Below, piece after piece: positions 8,665 through 17,570 of a stretch of DNA of 64,000 bases (its first letter is position 1; every line of letters starts with the position of its first letter). Made by a program: the position numbers and the translations under genes. The notes below the pieces were generated by a model. It did not search any database. It was not told the origin of the DNA and saw only the letters and a program-made list of their open reading frames with translations. The stretch lies in assembly GCA_052244495.1 (NCBI GenBank), contig JBQPXH010000007.1; one strand, given 5' to 3'. Source of the stretch: Cereibacter_A sp052244495. GTDB taxonomy: Bacteria; Pseudomonadota; Alphaproteobacteria; Rhodobacterales; Rhodobacteraceae.

Positions 8665-9396
8665 CTACTGCTTCAACTTCCACGCGATCTGGCGCAGCAT
8701 CCCGTGCAGGGTCTGGACGTCCGACCGCGTCAGCGGCAGCCGGGCCCACATGTTGCGCAGGTTGAGCTTCATGCCCGGCGCCTTCTCGGGCGGGAAGAAG
8801 AAGCCCGCGGCCTCGAGCTTCTCCTCGAAATGGTCGCCGAGCTTCTCGACCTCGAGGCCGCTCGCGAAATCCACCCGCGCCATGTCGATCACCTCAGGCG
8901 GGGTCTCGTCGTGCTGGCGCCGCCATTCGTAGGACAGGAGCAGCACGCATTGCGCGAGGTTCAGCGAGAAGAACTCGGGGTTGACCGGCACCGTCACGAT
9001 GGCGCTGGCCAGCGCCACGTCCTCGTTCTCGAGGCCGGTCCGCTCCGGCCCGAAAAGGATGCCAACCCGCCGCCCTTCGCCCGTCAGTGCGCGCGCATGC
9101 GCCATGGCGCGTTCGGGCGTCATCACGGGCTTCGTGAGATCGCGTCCCCGGGCGGTGGTGGCGAAGACGTAGTCGCAGTCGCGGATCGCCTCGGCCACCG
9201 AGGGGAAGAGGCCTGCATGGTCGAGGAGCCGCCCCGCGCCCGAGGCCATGGCCACCGCCCTGGGGTTGGGCCAGCCGTCGCGGGGATCCACGATGCGCAG
9301 CCGGGCGAGGCCGAAGTTCAGCATGGCACGCGCGGCGGCACCGATATTCTCGCCCATCTGCGGGCGGACGAGGATGATGACGGGTTCGATGCTCAT
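8665..9396 (-). CDS. trmJ: TrmJ-type tRNA 2'-O-methyltransferase (SPOUT)
   Basis: 243-aa SPOUT methyltransferase of the TrmH/TrmJ group, methylating ribose 2'-OH in the anticodon loop (position 32 in E. coli). Motifs: RPQMGENIGAAARAM (N-terminal catalytic Arg), VGILFGPERTGLENEDV and VPVNPEFFSLNLAQCVLLL, which form the trefoil knot that binds SAM. The C-terminal helical extension is of TrmJ length. GAGGGAGC precedes the ATG. Single gene. The subfamily assignment is by motif and length only. Confidence 0.88.
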   Translation of the reverse strand: MSIEPVIILVRPQMGENIGAAARAMLNFGLARLRIVDPRDGWPNPRAVAMASGAGRLLDHAGLFPSVAEAIRDCDYVFATTARGRDLTKPVMTPERAMAHARALTGEGRRVGILFGPERTGLENEDVALASAIVTVPVNPEFFSLNLAQCVLLLSYEWRRQHDETPPEVIDMARVDFASGLEVEKLGDHFEEKLEAAGFFFPPEKAPGMKLNLRNMWARLPLTRSDVQTLHGMLRQIAWKLKQ

Positions 9397-9510
9397 GGCG
9401 CTCCCTCGGGTCCGGGCCGCTTCCTAGGGGAGAAGCCCCCCGCGGCGCAATGCCATTTCCAACCGCCCGCCCCTCGGCTATAGGCTGCGCCGATCCGAAG
9501 GAGACCCATC

Positions 9511-10131
9511 ATGGCCGATGCCGAACGCCCGCAGCTCTACCTGGTCACGCCGCCCGAGATCGACCTCGAGGTCTTTCCCGACCGGTTGGCGGCGGTGCTG
9601 GATTCGACCGAGGTCGCCTGCCTGAGGCTCGCCCTCGCCGGCAAGGACGAGGACCGGATCGCGCGGACCGCCGATGCCCTGCGCGAACTGGCCCATGCGC
9701 GGGACGTGGCGCTGGTGATCGAGAACCACGTGCTGATGGTCGAGCGGCTGGGCCTCGACGGCGTGCATCTGACCGACGGCGCGCGGCTGGTGCGGAAGCT
9801 GCGCAAGGATCTGGGGCCGGATGCGATCCTCGGCGCCTTCTGCGGCCGGACGCGGCACGAGGGGATCAACGCGGCCGAAGCGGGCGCGGATTATGTGGCC
9901 TTCGGCCCGGTGGGCGCCACCGCGCTCGGCGATGGTGAGCTTGCCGAAGCCGATCTCTTCGGCTGGTGGTCCGAGATGATCGAGGTGCCGGTGGTGGCCG
10001 AGGGGGCGCTCACCCCCGAGAAGGTGGCCGAACTGGCACCGCTCACCGACTTCTTCGCCGTGGGCGAGGAGATCTGGCGCGAGGAAGATCCGGCCGCGGC
10101 GCTGCGGAGGCTGCTCGCACCGCTGGGCTGA
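9511..10131 (+). CDS. ThiE-like thiamine-phosphate synthase paralogue
   Basis: 206-aa TIM-barrel protein recognisable as ThiE family from YLVTPPEI, LVIENHVLMVERLGLDGVHLTDGA, GAFCGRTRHEGINAAEAGADYVAFGPVG and FFAVGEEIW. In canonical ThiE the segment after GVHL reads GQxD and the phosphate loop reads GPxFxTxTK; here they are TDGARL and GPVGATALGDG. Key diphosphate-binding residues therefore appear changed. It may not make thiamine phosphate. It stands alone, with no thi neighbours, and has GGAGACCC upstream. Confidence 0.75.
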   Translation: MADAERPQLYLVTPPEIDLEVFPDRLAAVLDSTEVACLRLALAGKDEDRIARTADALRELAHARDVALVIENHVLMVERLGLDGVHLTDGARLVRKLRKDLGPDAILGAFCGRTRHEGINAAEAGADYVAFGPVGATALGDGELAEADLFGWWSEMIEVPVVAEGALTPEKVAELAPLTDFFAVGEEIWREEDPAAALRRLLAPLG

Positions 10132-10291
10132 GGACGCCCGGCGGTCGACCGCCCGCGGCCACCCCGATCGGAACGCTCGTTGTGGACTTGAGTCTTCAGG
10201 TCGTCGTCGCGGTCCGCATCGAACGGATGAACTCGCTTCGCCCGCATCTGTGCCGAGATGGACCTGAGAGAGACCTGCAGGCGATGCAGGC

Positions 10292-11146
10292 TCAGGGTGC
10301 CGCCGCAGCGGGCGCAACCGTCATCGGCTCGGGGTCCGCAGGAAAAGCCTCGCGCACCAGCGCCTCGCATCGCAGTGCGAGCCCCTTTCGGCCCGAGAAC
10401 CCGTCAGCGGGGACCGGAGGATGGAAGGTGATCTCGACCCGTCCATGTCGCGGGGCCGCCAGAAGCTTGACGAGATGGCTGCCGAAATCCATGTCGCCCC
10501 ACCAGCCGTAGAAGCGCGGATCCTCGCCCTCCGGCGCGGTGTAGCGCACCGTCACCGGCTGGATGTGCAGCGCATGCTCGAGCCCGTGGGTGAAGAAGGC
10601 CGCGAAGAGCGTGGACTTGAAGGGCAGGATGCGCAGCGTGTCGGTGCTCGTGCCCTCGGGGAAGAACAGGAGCTGGTGCCCCGCCCGCAGCCGCTCCTCG
10701 AACAGACGCTGCTGCGCCCGCGCTTCGGACCCTTTCCGGTTGATGAAGACGGTCCCCGTGGCGCGGGCGAGCCAGCCGATGCCGGGCCAGCCCGCCACTT
10801 CGGACTTCGAGACGAAATAGACCCGCTGCACTGCGTTCAGCGTGAAGATGTCGAGCCAGGAGCCGTGGTTGGCCACCACCGCGCCCGGAACGGTCATCCG
10901 TCGCCCGCGGGTCGCCACCTTCAGCCCCATGATGGCAAGCGCCCCGCGGCAAACGCCCTGCGTAATGAAGGGTGTGACCGGGCGCGCCATTCCGCAGAGC
11001 GGCCGCTCGATCTGGCGCAGGATCAGCAGAAGCAGAAGTCCGCCATAGACCAGGAGCGCCATGGCTGCGCCCTTGCTCATTGCCCTGGCCCAGCCAGCCG
11101 CGCCGACGGGACGCGCCTCGGGCCGATCCGCCAGCCAGTCCGTCAT
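10292..11146 (-). CDS. olsA: Lyso-ornithine lipid acyltransferase OlsA (PlsC family)
   Basis: 284-aa 1-acyl-glycerol-phosphate-type acyltransferase. One N-terminal membrane helix (ALLVYGGLLLLLIL), then the catalytic NHGSWLD (HX4D), INRKGSEAR and FPEGTST motifs. It overlaps the olsB stop by 4 bp (ATGA), and the order olsB-olsA is the ornithine-lipid synthesis operon known in alphaproteobacteria. OlsA adds the second, ester-linked fatty acid to lyso-ornithine lipid, and can also acylate lysophosphatidic acid. The function rests on this neighbour plus family motifs. Confidence 0.9.
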   Translation of the reverse strand: MTDWLADRPEARPVGAAGWARAMSKGAAMALLVYGGLLLLLILRQIERPLCGMARPVTPFITQGVCRGALAIMGLKVATRGRRMTVPGAVVANHGSWLDIFTLNAVQRVYFVSKSEVAGWPGIGWLARATGTVFINRKGSEARAQQRLFEERLRAGHQLLFFPEGTSTDTLRILPFKSTLFAAFFTHGLEHALHIQPVTVRYTAPEGEDPRFYGWWGDMDFGSHLVKLLAAPRHGRVEITFHPPVPADGFSGRKGLALRCEALVREAFPADPEPMTVAPAAAAP

Positions 11147-11928
11147 TCCACCGCCGCCGCCCGCCGGGTGTAGAGATCGCGGTGCTTGGCCGACATCCGC
11201 GCCGTATCCATGACCAGGCACACATCGGTCGTGTTGAAGGCGCGGTCGACCCAGGCGCCCTCGCCCACGAAGCCGCCGAGGCGCAGATAGGCCTTGATGA
11301 GCGGCGGCATGGACAGCATGGCCGCGCGCCGGTCGATCCGCTCGGGCGCGATCAGGTCCATCCGCTGCCCGCACTCGGGGCGGACGCGCACCCGGAGATC
11401 CTCGGGCGCGAGATGCGACGCATGCAGATGCGAGAGAGGCTCGGCCAATGCCGTGACGTTCGTGCCATGGAAGCTCGCCACGCCGAAGAGAAGCTCCGTC
11501 TCCTGCGCAAGCACGTAGTCGGCGAGCCCGCTCCAGAGCAGGAAGACGGCGGAACCGCCGCGGAAGTCGGGGTGCACACAGGAGCGCCCCAGTTCCAGCA
11601 GCCGCCGCCCGCTCTCGCGGAGCGGCCCGAGGTCGTATTCGCTGTCGCAGTAGAAACGGCCCGCGCGCGCCGCCCGGTCACCGGGCAGCAATCGGTAGAC
11701 GCCGACCACATCCTCCAGCGCCGAGGCATCCCTGCGGCGGTCGATCAGCAGGAGATGATCGCAGAGCCCGTCGAACTCGTCGCATTCGAGCCGCGTCTCA
11801 TGGTCGATCATCGCACCATCGCCGCCCAGCTCTTCCACGAAGACCGTGTATCGCAGGCGTTGCGCCGCCCGGAGATCGCGCTCGGACGAGGCAAGCCGCA
11901 GCTCGAGATGCGGATCGTCGGCAATCAT
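11143..11928 (-). CDS. olsB: Ornithine N-acyltransferase OlsB (GNAT-like)
   Basis: 261-aa protein of the OlsB/hemolysin-like GNAT family, transferring a 3-hydroxyacyl chain from acyl carrier protein to ornithine, the first step of ornithine-lipid synthesis. Motifs: AAQRLRYTVFVEELGG, VGVYRLLPG, LELGRSCVHPDFRG, and GVASFHGTN. The ATG at 11928 is chosen because a GAGG/AGGG site precedes it; longer starts at 11946 (ATG) and 11961 (GTG) have none. The TGA overlaps olsA. Ornithine lipids become abundant under phosphate limitation in relatives; no Pho box was identified here. Confidence 0.9.
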   Translation of the reverse strand: MIADDPHLELRLASSERDLRAAQRLRYTVFVEELGGDGAMIDHETRLECDEFDGLCDHLLLIDRRRDASALEDVVGVYRLLPGDRAARAGRFYCDSEYDLGPLRESGRRLLELGRSCVHPDFRGGSAVFLLWSGLADYVLAQETELLFGVASFHGTNVTALAEPLSHLHASHLAPEDLRVRVRPECGQRMDLIAPERIDRRAAMLSMPPLIKAYLRLGGFVGEGAWVDRAFNTTDVCLVMDTARMSAKHRDLYTRRAAAVE

Positions 11929-12231
11929 TCCCGGCCCTCGCCTCATTAACCGGACGGTCACGGCTTCATAGAAAAAGCCCCCGATGGATGCAACCGCCGT
12001 GCAGCGGAGAGCAGCGCCGGATCAGGGATCGAACGAGTGGACGTCCACACGGCACAAGAGCCGATCATGCGGACGACGACAGAGCGACCCTCGGGCCGGA
12101 GCCGCATCCCGCGCGAATGCCCGGACCACACGGGCGGTCCGGCCAAGCTCTTGCGCGACGGACACAGGTTCAGCTCCTGCGCCTAAATGCCCGCAATTCA
12201 TGATTGAAACGAGCAACCTGTCGCCGCTACA

Positions 12232-12411
12232 TCATCCGTGCAAATCAAGCACAAGTTGCAATTCAACCCGACGCCCATCAATCAGAACCTTGCCTGCATT
12301 CTCGAAATTGACCGTGATGCGCCCCTTGATGTTCGACTGGACCTGCCCGGTGCCCCAATCGGGGCGCCCCGGATGGCGGACCAGCATTCCCGGTTCGAGC
12401 AGCGTGTTCAT
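12232..12411 (-). CDS. DUF3553 small protein
   Basis: 59-aa protein matching the DUF3553 pattern: MLVRHPGRPDWGTGQVQS followed by ITVNFENAGKVLID. It reads like a small SH3-like barrel of the type found at CarD/UvrD tails, suggesting nucleic-acid or polymerase contact. GGAAGG lies upstream of the ATG. It is divergent from chpT, with start codons only 33 bp apart, so the two promoters must overlap. Function not established. Confidence 0.85.
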   Translation of the reverse strand: MNTLLEPGMLVRHPGRPDWGTGQVQSNIKGRITVNFENAGKVLIDGRRVELQLVLDLHG

Positions 12412-12444
12412 TCCCGTTCCTTCCGCCTGTTGTGGAGTCCGCCT

Positions 12445-13041
12445 ATGACCGAAAAATCCGATCTGACCGCCCTGCTGGGCTCGCGCATCTGTCACGATCT
12501 TATCAGTCCGATCGGGGCCATCGGCAATGGCGTCGAGCTGCTGATGATGGACGGCTCGATCCGCGGGCCCGAGATGACGCTGATCTCGGAAAGCGTGGCA
12601 CATGCGAACGCCCGCATCCGCTTCTTCCGCGTGGCCTTCGGCGCATCCGCGCCGGACCAGCGGATCGGCCGCCCCGAAATCCTCTCGATCGTCGGCGACC
12701 TTACCCGCGGGGGCCGCTTGCAGATCGACTGGCAAGGGCCGAACGACCTGCCCCGCCGGGAAGTGAAGCTCGCCTTCCTGCTGATCCTCTGCCTCGAGAC
12801 GGCAATGGCCTATGGCGGCAGGATCCGGGTCGAGCGCAATGACGCGCGCTGGACCCTCGTGGGGCAGGCGCACAAGATGAAGATCGACGCCGATCTGTGG
12901 GAAATGCTGTCAAATCCCATGGCGCAGGTCGAAATGTCGGCTGCTCGCGTTCACTTCGCCCTCGTCCCAGAGGAGATGTCCCGCCAGGGACGCCGTCTCA
13001 CCTCGGAGATCCGCGAGGTCGAGATCCGCCTTTCCTTCTGA
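12445..13041 (+). CDS. chpT: Histidine phosphotransferase ChpT
   Basis: 198-aa pseudo-histidine-kinase phosphotransferase that passes phosphate from CckA to CtrA and CpdR in the alphaproteobacterial cell-cycle relay (in Rhodobacter also gene transfer agent and motility control). The phospho-accepting His17 sits in ICHDLISPIGAIGNGVELL, followed by a second helix of the four-helix bundle; the C-terminal half is a degenerate Bergerat-type domain without ATP-binding boxes. GGAG precedes the ATG. The next gene, proA, is convergent 7 bp downstream. Confidence 0.92.
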   Translation: MTEKSDLTALLGSRICHDLISPIGAIGNGVELLMMDGSIRGPEMTLISESVAHANARIRFFRVAFGASAPDQRIGRPEILSIVGDLTRGGRLQIDWQGPNDLPRREVKLAFLLILCLETAMAYGGRIRVERNDARWTLVGQAHKMKIDADLWEMLSNPMAQVEMSAARVHFALVPEEMSRQGRRLTSEIREVEIRLSF

Positions 13042-13048
13042 AGGCGCG

Positions 13049-14311
13049 TCACGGGCGGATCGTTCCATCCCCTTCGACGAGATACTTGAAGCTCGTGAGC
13101 TGCTCCGCCCCGACGGGGCCGCGCGCGTGCATCTTGCCGGTGGCGATGCCAATTTCCGCGCCCATCCCGAATTCGCCGCCGTCGGCGAACTGGGTCGAGG
13201 CGTTGCGCATCAGGATCGCGCTGTCGAGCCGCTGGAAGAAGCGCTCGGCAGTGGCATCGTTCTCCGTGAGGATAGACTCCGTATGGCTCGAGCCATAGCG
13301 GCGGATGTGGGCGATGGCGTCGTCCACACCATCCACGACCTTGGCCGCGATGATCATGTCGAGAAACTCGCGGCCGAAGTCGTCGGGCTTGGCGGGCACC
13401 GTGCCCGGCACCTGCGCCAGCGCACCCTCGGCCCGGACCTCTACACCCGCCTTCAGCAGATCCTCGATCAGCACCGGGCCGTGCTTCTCAAGGAAGACAC
13501 GGTCGATCAACAGGCATTCGGCCGAGCCGCAGATGCCGGTGCGGCGCGTCTTGGCGTTCAGCACCACCCGGCGGGCCTTCTCGAGGTCGGCGTCGCCATC
13601 GGCATAGACATGGCAGATGCCCTCGAGATGGGCGAAGACCGGAACCCGTGCCTCGGCCTGCACCAGGCCCACCAGGCCCTTGCCTCCGCGCGGCACGATG
13701 ACGTCGATGTGCTCCACCATCCGCAGCATCTCGGCTACGGCAGCACGATCCCGTGTCGGCACGCGCTGGATGGCATCCACCGGCAGTCCCGCCTGCCGCA
13801 GCCCGTCCTGCAGCGCCGCGTGGATTGCGCCCGAGGAATGGAAGCTCTCGGACCCGCCGCGCAGGATCACCGCATTGCCCGACTTGAGGCAGAGCGCGCC
13901 CGCATCCGCCGTCACGTTCGGGCGGCTCTCGTAGATCACGCCGACGACACCCAGCGGAGTGCGGACGCGGCGAATGTGAAGACCGCTCGGCCTGTCCCAT
14001 TCGGCGATCACCTGGCCCACCGGATCGGCCTGGGCAGCCACCGCCCGCAGCCCCTCGACGATACCGGCGATCCGACCGGAGTCGAGCTTCAGCCGGTCCA
14101 TCATGGCCGACGAAAGACCCTTTCCGGCGCCGAAGGCGAGGTCCTGCTCGTTGGCTTCGAGGATCTGGGCCTCGCGCGCCAGCATCGCCTCGGCGGCGGC
14201 ATCGAGAGCCTCCTGCTTGCGGGCCGGCTCGGCATAGGCAAGCTCCGCCGCTGCGGCGCGTGCCCGCAGACCGATCTCGCGCATGAGCACCGTGACGTCG
14301 GTTCCGTCCAT
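13049..14311 (-). CDS. proA: Gamma-glutamyl phosphate reductase
   Basis: 420-aa ALDH-fold enzyme reducing gamma-glutamyl phosphate to glutamate semialdehyde with NADPH in proline synthesis. The PLGVVGVIYESRPNVTADAG and LKSGNAVILRGGSE segments bind the cofactor, and the catalytic Cys lies in TRRTGICGSAECLLID. The tail AEIGIATGKMHARGPVG is the family signature. AGGAGAGGG precedes the ATG. Last gene of the rplU-rpmA-GNAT-GNAT-obgE-proB-proA run. Confidence 0.97.
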   Translation of the reverse strand: MDGTDVTVLMREIGLRARAAAAELAYAEPARKQEALDAAAEAMLAREAQILEANEQDLAFGAGKGLSSAMMDRLKLDSGRIAGIVEGLRAVAAQADPVGQVIAEWDRPSGLHIRRVRTPLGVVGVIYESRPNVTADAGALCLKSGNAVILRGGSESFHSSGAIHAALQDGLRQAGLPVDAIQRVPTRDRAAVAEMLRMVEHIDVIVPRGGKGLVGLVQAEARVPVFAHLEGICHVYADGDADLEKARRVVLNAKTRRTGICGSAECLLIDRVFLEKHGPVLIEDLLKAGVEVRAEGALAQVPGTVPAKPDDFGREFLDMIIAAKVVDGVDDAIAHIRRYGSSHTESILTENDATAERFFQRLDSAILMRNASTQFADGGEFGMGAEIGIATGKMHARGPVGAEQLTSFKYLVEGDGTIRP

Positions 14312-14345
14312 AGTCCTGCCCTCTCCTGCCGGCCGTCCAGCGGCC

Positions 14346-15470
14346 TCAGATCACCATGTCGTCGCGATGGATCAGCGCCGCCCGGCCGGAATAGCCGAGG
14401 ATCCCCTCGATCTCGGCCGAGCGGTGCCCCGCGATCTGCACCGCCTCGACCGCCGTATAGCGGGTGAGACCCTTTCCCAGCACCTCGCCCGCCGGACCTG
14501 CGATCTCGACCGGATCACCGCGTCCGAAGTTGCCCTCGACCGAGACGACACCGGCAGGCAGCAGCGACTTGCCGGCCTGCAGCGCCCGGACCGCGCCCGC
14601 GTCGACCCTCAGCGTGCCGCGCGGCTTCATCGCGTTGATCCAGCGCTTCCGGGCGGCCTGCGGATCTCCCTGCGCCACGAACCAGGTGCGCGCCGCGCCC
14701 TGCTCCAGCGCCCTGAGCGGGCGCATCACCGAGCCTTCAGTGATGGCCATTGCACAGCCGCCGGCCACGGCGGTCTTGGCGGCCATGATCTTCGTCTTCA
14801 TGCCGCCCTTGGAAAGACCCGAGACCGGATCGCCCGCCATCGCCTCGAGCGCGGGCGTGATGGCCTCGACCAGATCGAATCGCTCGGCGGAAGGATCCTC
14901 CTTCGGGTTCGCCGAGTAGAAGCCGTCCACGTCCGACAGCAGAACAAGCTGGTCCGCCCCCACCGTCACCGCGATCTGCGCCGCCAGCCGGTCGTTGTCG
15001 CCGAAGCGGATCTCGTCGGTCGCCACGGTGTCGTTCTCGTTCACGATGGGCACCGTGCCGAGCGCGAGCAGCGTCTCCATCGTGGCGCGGGAGTTCAGGT
15101 AGCGGCGCCGATCCTCGGTATCCTCCAGCGTCACCAGAACCTGCGCCGTCGTGATCCCGTGCGGGGCCAGCACCTCCTCGTAGGCACGGGCGAGCCGGAT
15201 CTGCCCCACGGCCGCAGCGGCCTGGCTCTGCTCGAGCGGGAGCGGTCCCGGCGGCAGACGCAGCGCGCGCCGCCCCAGCGCGATCGACCCCGAGGAGACG
15301 AGGATGACCTGCGTCCCCCGCGTCCGCACCTCGGCCACGTCGAGGGCCAGCGCCGAAAGCCACTGGCGGCGCAGACCCTCGTCATCGACGAGCAGCGCCG
15401 AGCCGATCTTGACGACCAGCCGCTTCGCACTGCGGATGTCGGGGGCCTGAAGCGGCGTCAGGGTTGCCAC
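14346..15470 (-). CDS. proB: Glutamate 5-kinase with PUA domain
   Basis: 374-aa enzyme making gamma-glutamyl phosphate, the first step of proline synthesis. An amino-acid kinase domain (VVKIGSALLVDDEG, VSSGSIALGRRAL, NENDTVATDEIRFGDND, LLSDVDGFYSANP, GGMKTKIMAAKTA) is followed by a C-terminal PUA domain from about residue 280. The start is GTG at 15470 with GGAGGAG upstream; it overlaps the end of obgE by 13 bp. ProB is usually inhibited by proline. Confidence 0.97.
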   Translation of the reverse strand: MATLTPLQAPDIRSAKRLVVKIGSALLVDDEGLRRQWLSALALDVAEVRTRGTQVILVSSGSIALGRRALRLPPGPLPLEQSQAAAAVGQIRLARAYEEVLAPHGITTAQVLVTLEDTEDRRRYLNSRATMETLLALGTVPIVNENDTVATDEIRFGDNDRLAAQIAVTVGADQLVLLSDVDGFYSANPKEDPSAERFDLVEAITPALEAMAGDPVSGLSKGGMKTKIMAAKTAVAGGCAMAITEGSVMRPLRALEQGAARTWFVAQGDPQAARKRWINAMKPRGTLRVDAGAVRALQAGKSLLPAGVVSVEGNFGRGDPVEIAGPAGEVLGKGLTRYTAVEAVQIAGHRSAEIEGILGYSGRAALIHRDDMVI

Positions 15471-16486
15471 GGCACATGCTCCTCCTGCGCCTCGCCGCGC
15501 GCCGCGTCGATCTCGGCCCAGAGCGTGCGCAGCACCTCCATCAGTCCGGTCCCCGCGACGCCCGAGATGGTGAACACCTTCCCACCCGTCGCCTTCTCGA
15601 GCGCACGGCGGCGGTCAGAGATCTGCTTGGGGTCCATCGCGTCGATCTTGTTCATCGCGGTGATGCGCGGCTTCAACGCCAGATCGCCGCCATAGGCCTC
15701 GAGTTCGCCGATGATCGTGCGGTAATCCTTCACGATGGTCGAGGACGTTCCGTCCACGAGATGGAGCAGGACCGAGCAGCGCTCCACATGGGCGAGGAAC
15801 TGATCGCCGAGGCCACGCCCTTCGGACGCGCCCTCGATCAGGCCCGGGATATCCGCGATGACGAATTCCTTGCCGTCCACCCCCACGACGCCAAGGTTCG
15901 GCACCAGCGTGGTGAACGGATAATCCGCGATCTTCGGCCGCGCGTTCGAGGTCGCCGACAGGAAGGTGGACTTGCCCGCATTCGGAAGGCCCAGCAGGCC
16001 GGCATCCGCAATCAGCTTCAGCCGGAGCCAGATCGTGCGGTCGATGCCGGGCTGTCCGGGGTTCGCCCGCGAGGGCGCGCGGTTGGTCGAGCTCTTGAAG
16101 CGGAGGTTTCCCCAGCCGCCGTTGCCGCCCTGCGCCAGAAGGACCCGCTGGCCGATCTCGGTCAGGTCCGCGATCACCGTCTCTTCGTCCTCGTCGATGA
16201 TTTCGGTGCCCACGGGCACCCGGAGCACGATATCGTCTCCCGTCTTGCCGGTGCGCTGGCTGCCCATTCCCGGCTGGCCCGACTTGGCGAAGAAATGCTG
16301 CTGGTAGCGGAAGTCGATCAGCGTGTTCAGCCCGTCCACCGCCTCGGCCCAGACCGAGCCGCCATTGCCGCCGTCGCCGCCGTCGGGGCCGCCGAACTCG
16401 ATGAACTTCTCGCGTCGGAAGCTGACGCAGCCCGACCCTCCGCCACCAGAGCGGATGTAGACTTTGCAGAGGTCGAGGAACTTCAT
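15458..16486 (-). CDS. obgE: GTPase ObgE/CgtA
   Basis: 342-aa ribosome-assembly GTPase. The Gly-rich Obg fold (SGGGGSGCVSFRREKF, GGPDGGDGGNGG) spans about residues 1-158, then the G domain: GLPNAGKST (G1), DIPGLIEGASEG (G3) and NKID (G4). The C-terminal extension is short, as in many alphaproteobacteria. It binds the 50S subunit late in assembly and senses GTP/(p)ppGpp. Its position after rplU-rpmA is the conserved arrangement. The start overlaps the upstream GNAT stop (ATGA). Confidence 0.97.
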   Translation of the reverse strand: MKFLDLCKVYIRSGGGGSGCVSFRREKFIEFGGPDGGDGGNGGSVWAEAVDGLNTLIDFRYQQHFFAKSGQPGMGSQRTGKTGDDIVLRVPVGTEIIDEDEETVIADLTEIGQRVLLAQGGNGGWGNLRFKSSTNRAPSRANPGQPGIDRTIWLRLKLIADAGLLGLPNAGKSTFLSATSNARPKIADYPFTTLVPNLGVVGVDGKEFVIADIPGLIEGASEGRGLGDQFLAHVERCSVLLHLVDGTSSTIVKDYRTIIGELEAYGGDLALKPRITAMNKIDAMDPKQISDRRRALEKATGGKVFTISGVAGTGLMEVLRTLWAEIDAARGEAQEEHVPWQP

Positions 16487-17019
16487 GTCGCGGCTTTCCG
16501 GTCTTGCAGCTTCAGGCGATAGAGAAATACGGCCGCGGGCTCAAGCCTCGCCGCGGAGGTGCCGATGCCCTGCCCCACGCGCTCGAAGCCCTGCCGCTCG
16601 AGGATCCGCATCGAGGCGGGATTGTCGTCGAAGACATCGGCCCGCAGCGCCTTCAGCGGCAGATGCGCCGCAAGAAGATCCACGAAGGCGCAGAGGGCTT
16701 CGGTCATCAGGCCCCGCCCGGATGCGTCCGGATCGAGGAAGTAGAAGATATCGGGCTCGTCACCCGCAGCCACGCCCACCGAACCTAGGAGCCGACCATC
16801 CGCGCCGGCGATGGCGAGGCGGAACGGGCGGCGGTCGGTCTGCCGGCACCCGGCGATGAAGTGTTCGGCCGCCTCGTCCGTCCAGTCCGGCGGGAAGACG
16901 AACAGCATCCGGCCCACCTCGGGCCGCGTGACGATCCGGCGAAGATCCGCCGCGTCCGAGGTTTCGAGTTGCCGCAGTCGGATGCGGTCGGTCGCGACCG
17001 GCAGCGGCAGGGACGACAT
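16483..17019 (-). CDS. GNAT N-acetyltransferase (RimJ/RimL-like), second of a pair
   Basis: 178-aa acetyltransferase of the Acetyltransf_3 type. N-terminal TDRIRLRQLETSDAADL, the acetyl-CoA segment ASGRGLMTEALCAFVDL (classical Q/RxxGxG/A loop is diverged, GRGLMTEAL), and VFDDNPASMRILERQGF typical of RimJ/L enzymes that acetylate protein N-termini. It shares one base with the upstream GNAT stop and overlaps obgE by 4 bp. Sitting between ribosomal-protein and ribosome-GTPase genes, it may modify a ribosomal protein; that is inference. Confidence 0.85.
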   Translation of the reverse strand: MSSLPLPVATDRIRLRQLETSDAADLRRIVTRPEVGRMLFVFPPDWTDEAAEHFIAGCRQTDRRPFRLAIAGADGRLLGSVGVAAGDEPDIFYFLDPDASGRGLMTEALCAFVDLLAAHLPLKALRADVFDDNPASMRILERQGFERVGQGIGTSAARLEPAAVFLYRLKLQDRKAAT

Positions 17020-17570
17020 CAGAGCCTCCGGATGTAGGTCCAGGTCGGCACGCGCGAATTGCGAGCGACCGAAAAGGCTTCGGCATCGCCGATGTACTCG
17101 AAGCCGCAGTTCGTCAGCACACGCGCCGACTGCGGGTTGTCCTGGAAGACCTCGGCAAAGACGGTGCGGGAGGCTTGCGGATTGGCCTCGATCAGCGCCC
17201 GGACCGCCTCGCTCGCGTAGCCCGCGTTCCAGAAGGCAGGCGCGACCCAATAGGCGATCTCGGACTGGTCGCGGTCCATGCGCTTCAGCGAGATCACGCC
17301 CAGCACCTCTGACAGGCCGGAGGCCGAGCCGTCCATGACCCAGACATCCTCGGGCCGCTTGTCGGCCATCGCGCGGGTGACGAAGGCTTCCGCCGCGCCC
17401 GGAGGGAGCGGGTGCGGAATGCCCCGTGTGCCCTCGGCCACGCGACGATCGCCGGCATACATGGCAAAGAGCCCCGCGTCCGATTTGCGCACCGGACGCA
17501 GCACGAGCCGCCCCCCTGCCGGATGCGCATCCGTCGCGGGAAGCGTCGTCGAGATCATGTCTAGCGTCAC
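17019..17570 (-). CDS. GNAT N-acetyltransferase (RimJ/RimL-like), first of a pair
   Basis: 183-aa acetyltransferase paralogous to the next gene. Segments: GGRLVLRPVRKSDAGLFAMY, VLGVISLKRMDRDQSEIAYW, NAGYASEAVRALIE (acetyl-CoA loop), FQDNPQSARVLTNCGF. The GTG at 17570 is selected because AGGAGGAAACCC lies directly upstream; the ATG at 17558 has none. It is the first gene after the rpmA hairpin, so it may have its own promoter in the 143-bp gap or depend on read-through. Confidence 0.85.
   Translation of the reverse strand: MTLDMISTTLPATDAHPAGGRLVLRPVRKSDAGLFAMYAGDRRVAEGTRGIPHPLPPGAAEAFVTRAMADKRPEDVWVMDGSASGLSEVLGVISLKRMDRDQSEIAYWVAPAFWNAGYASEAVRALIEANPQASRTVFAEVFQDNPQSARVLTNCGFEYIGDAEAFSVARNSRVPTWTYIRRL

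Noticed and set aside
10140..10153. 14-bp palindrome GGCGGTCGACCGCC after the ThiE-like gene
   Set aside because: GC-only palindromes of this size are common at this base composition; no loop for a terminator and no regulator context.
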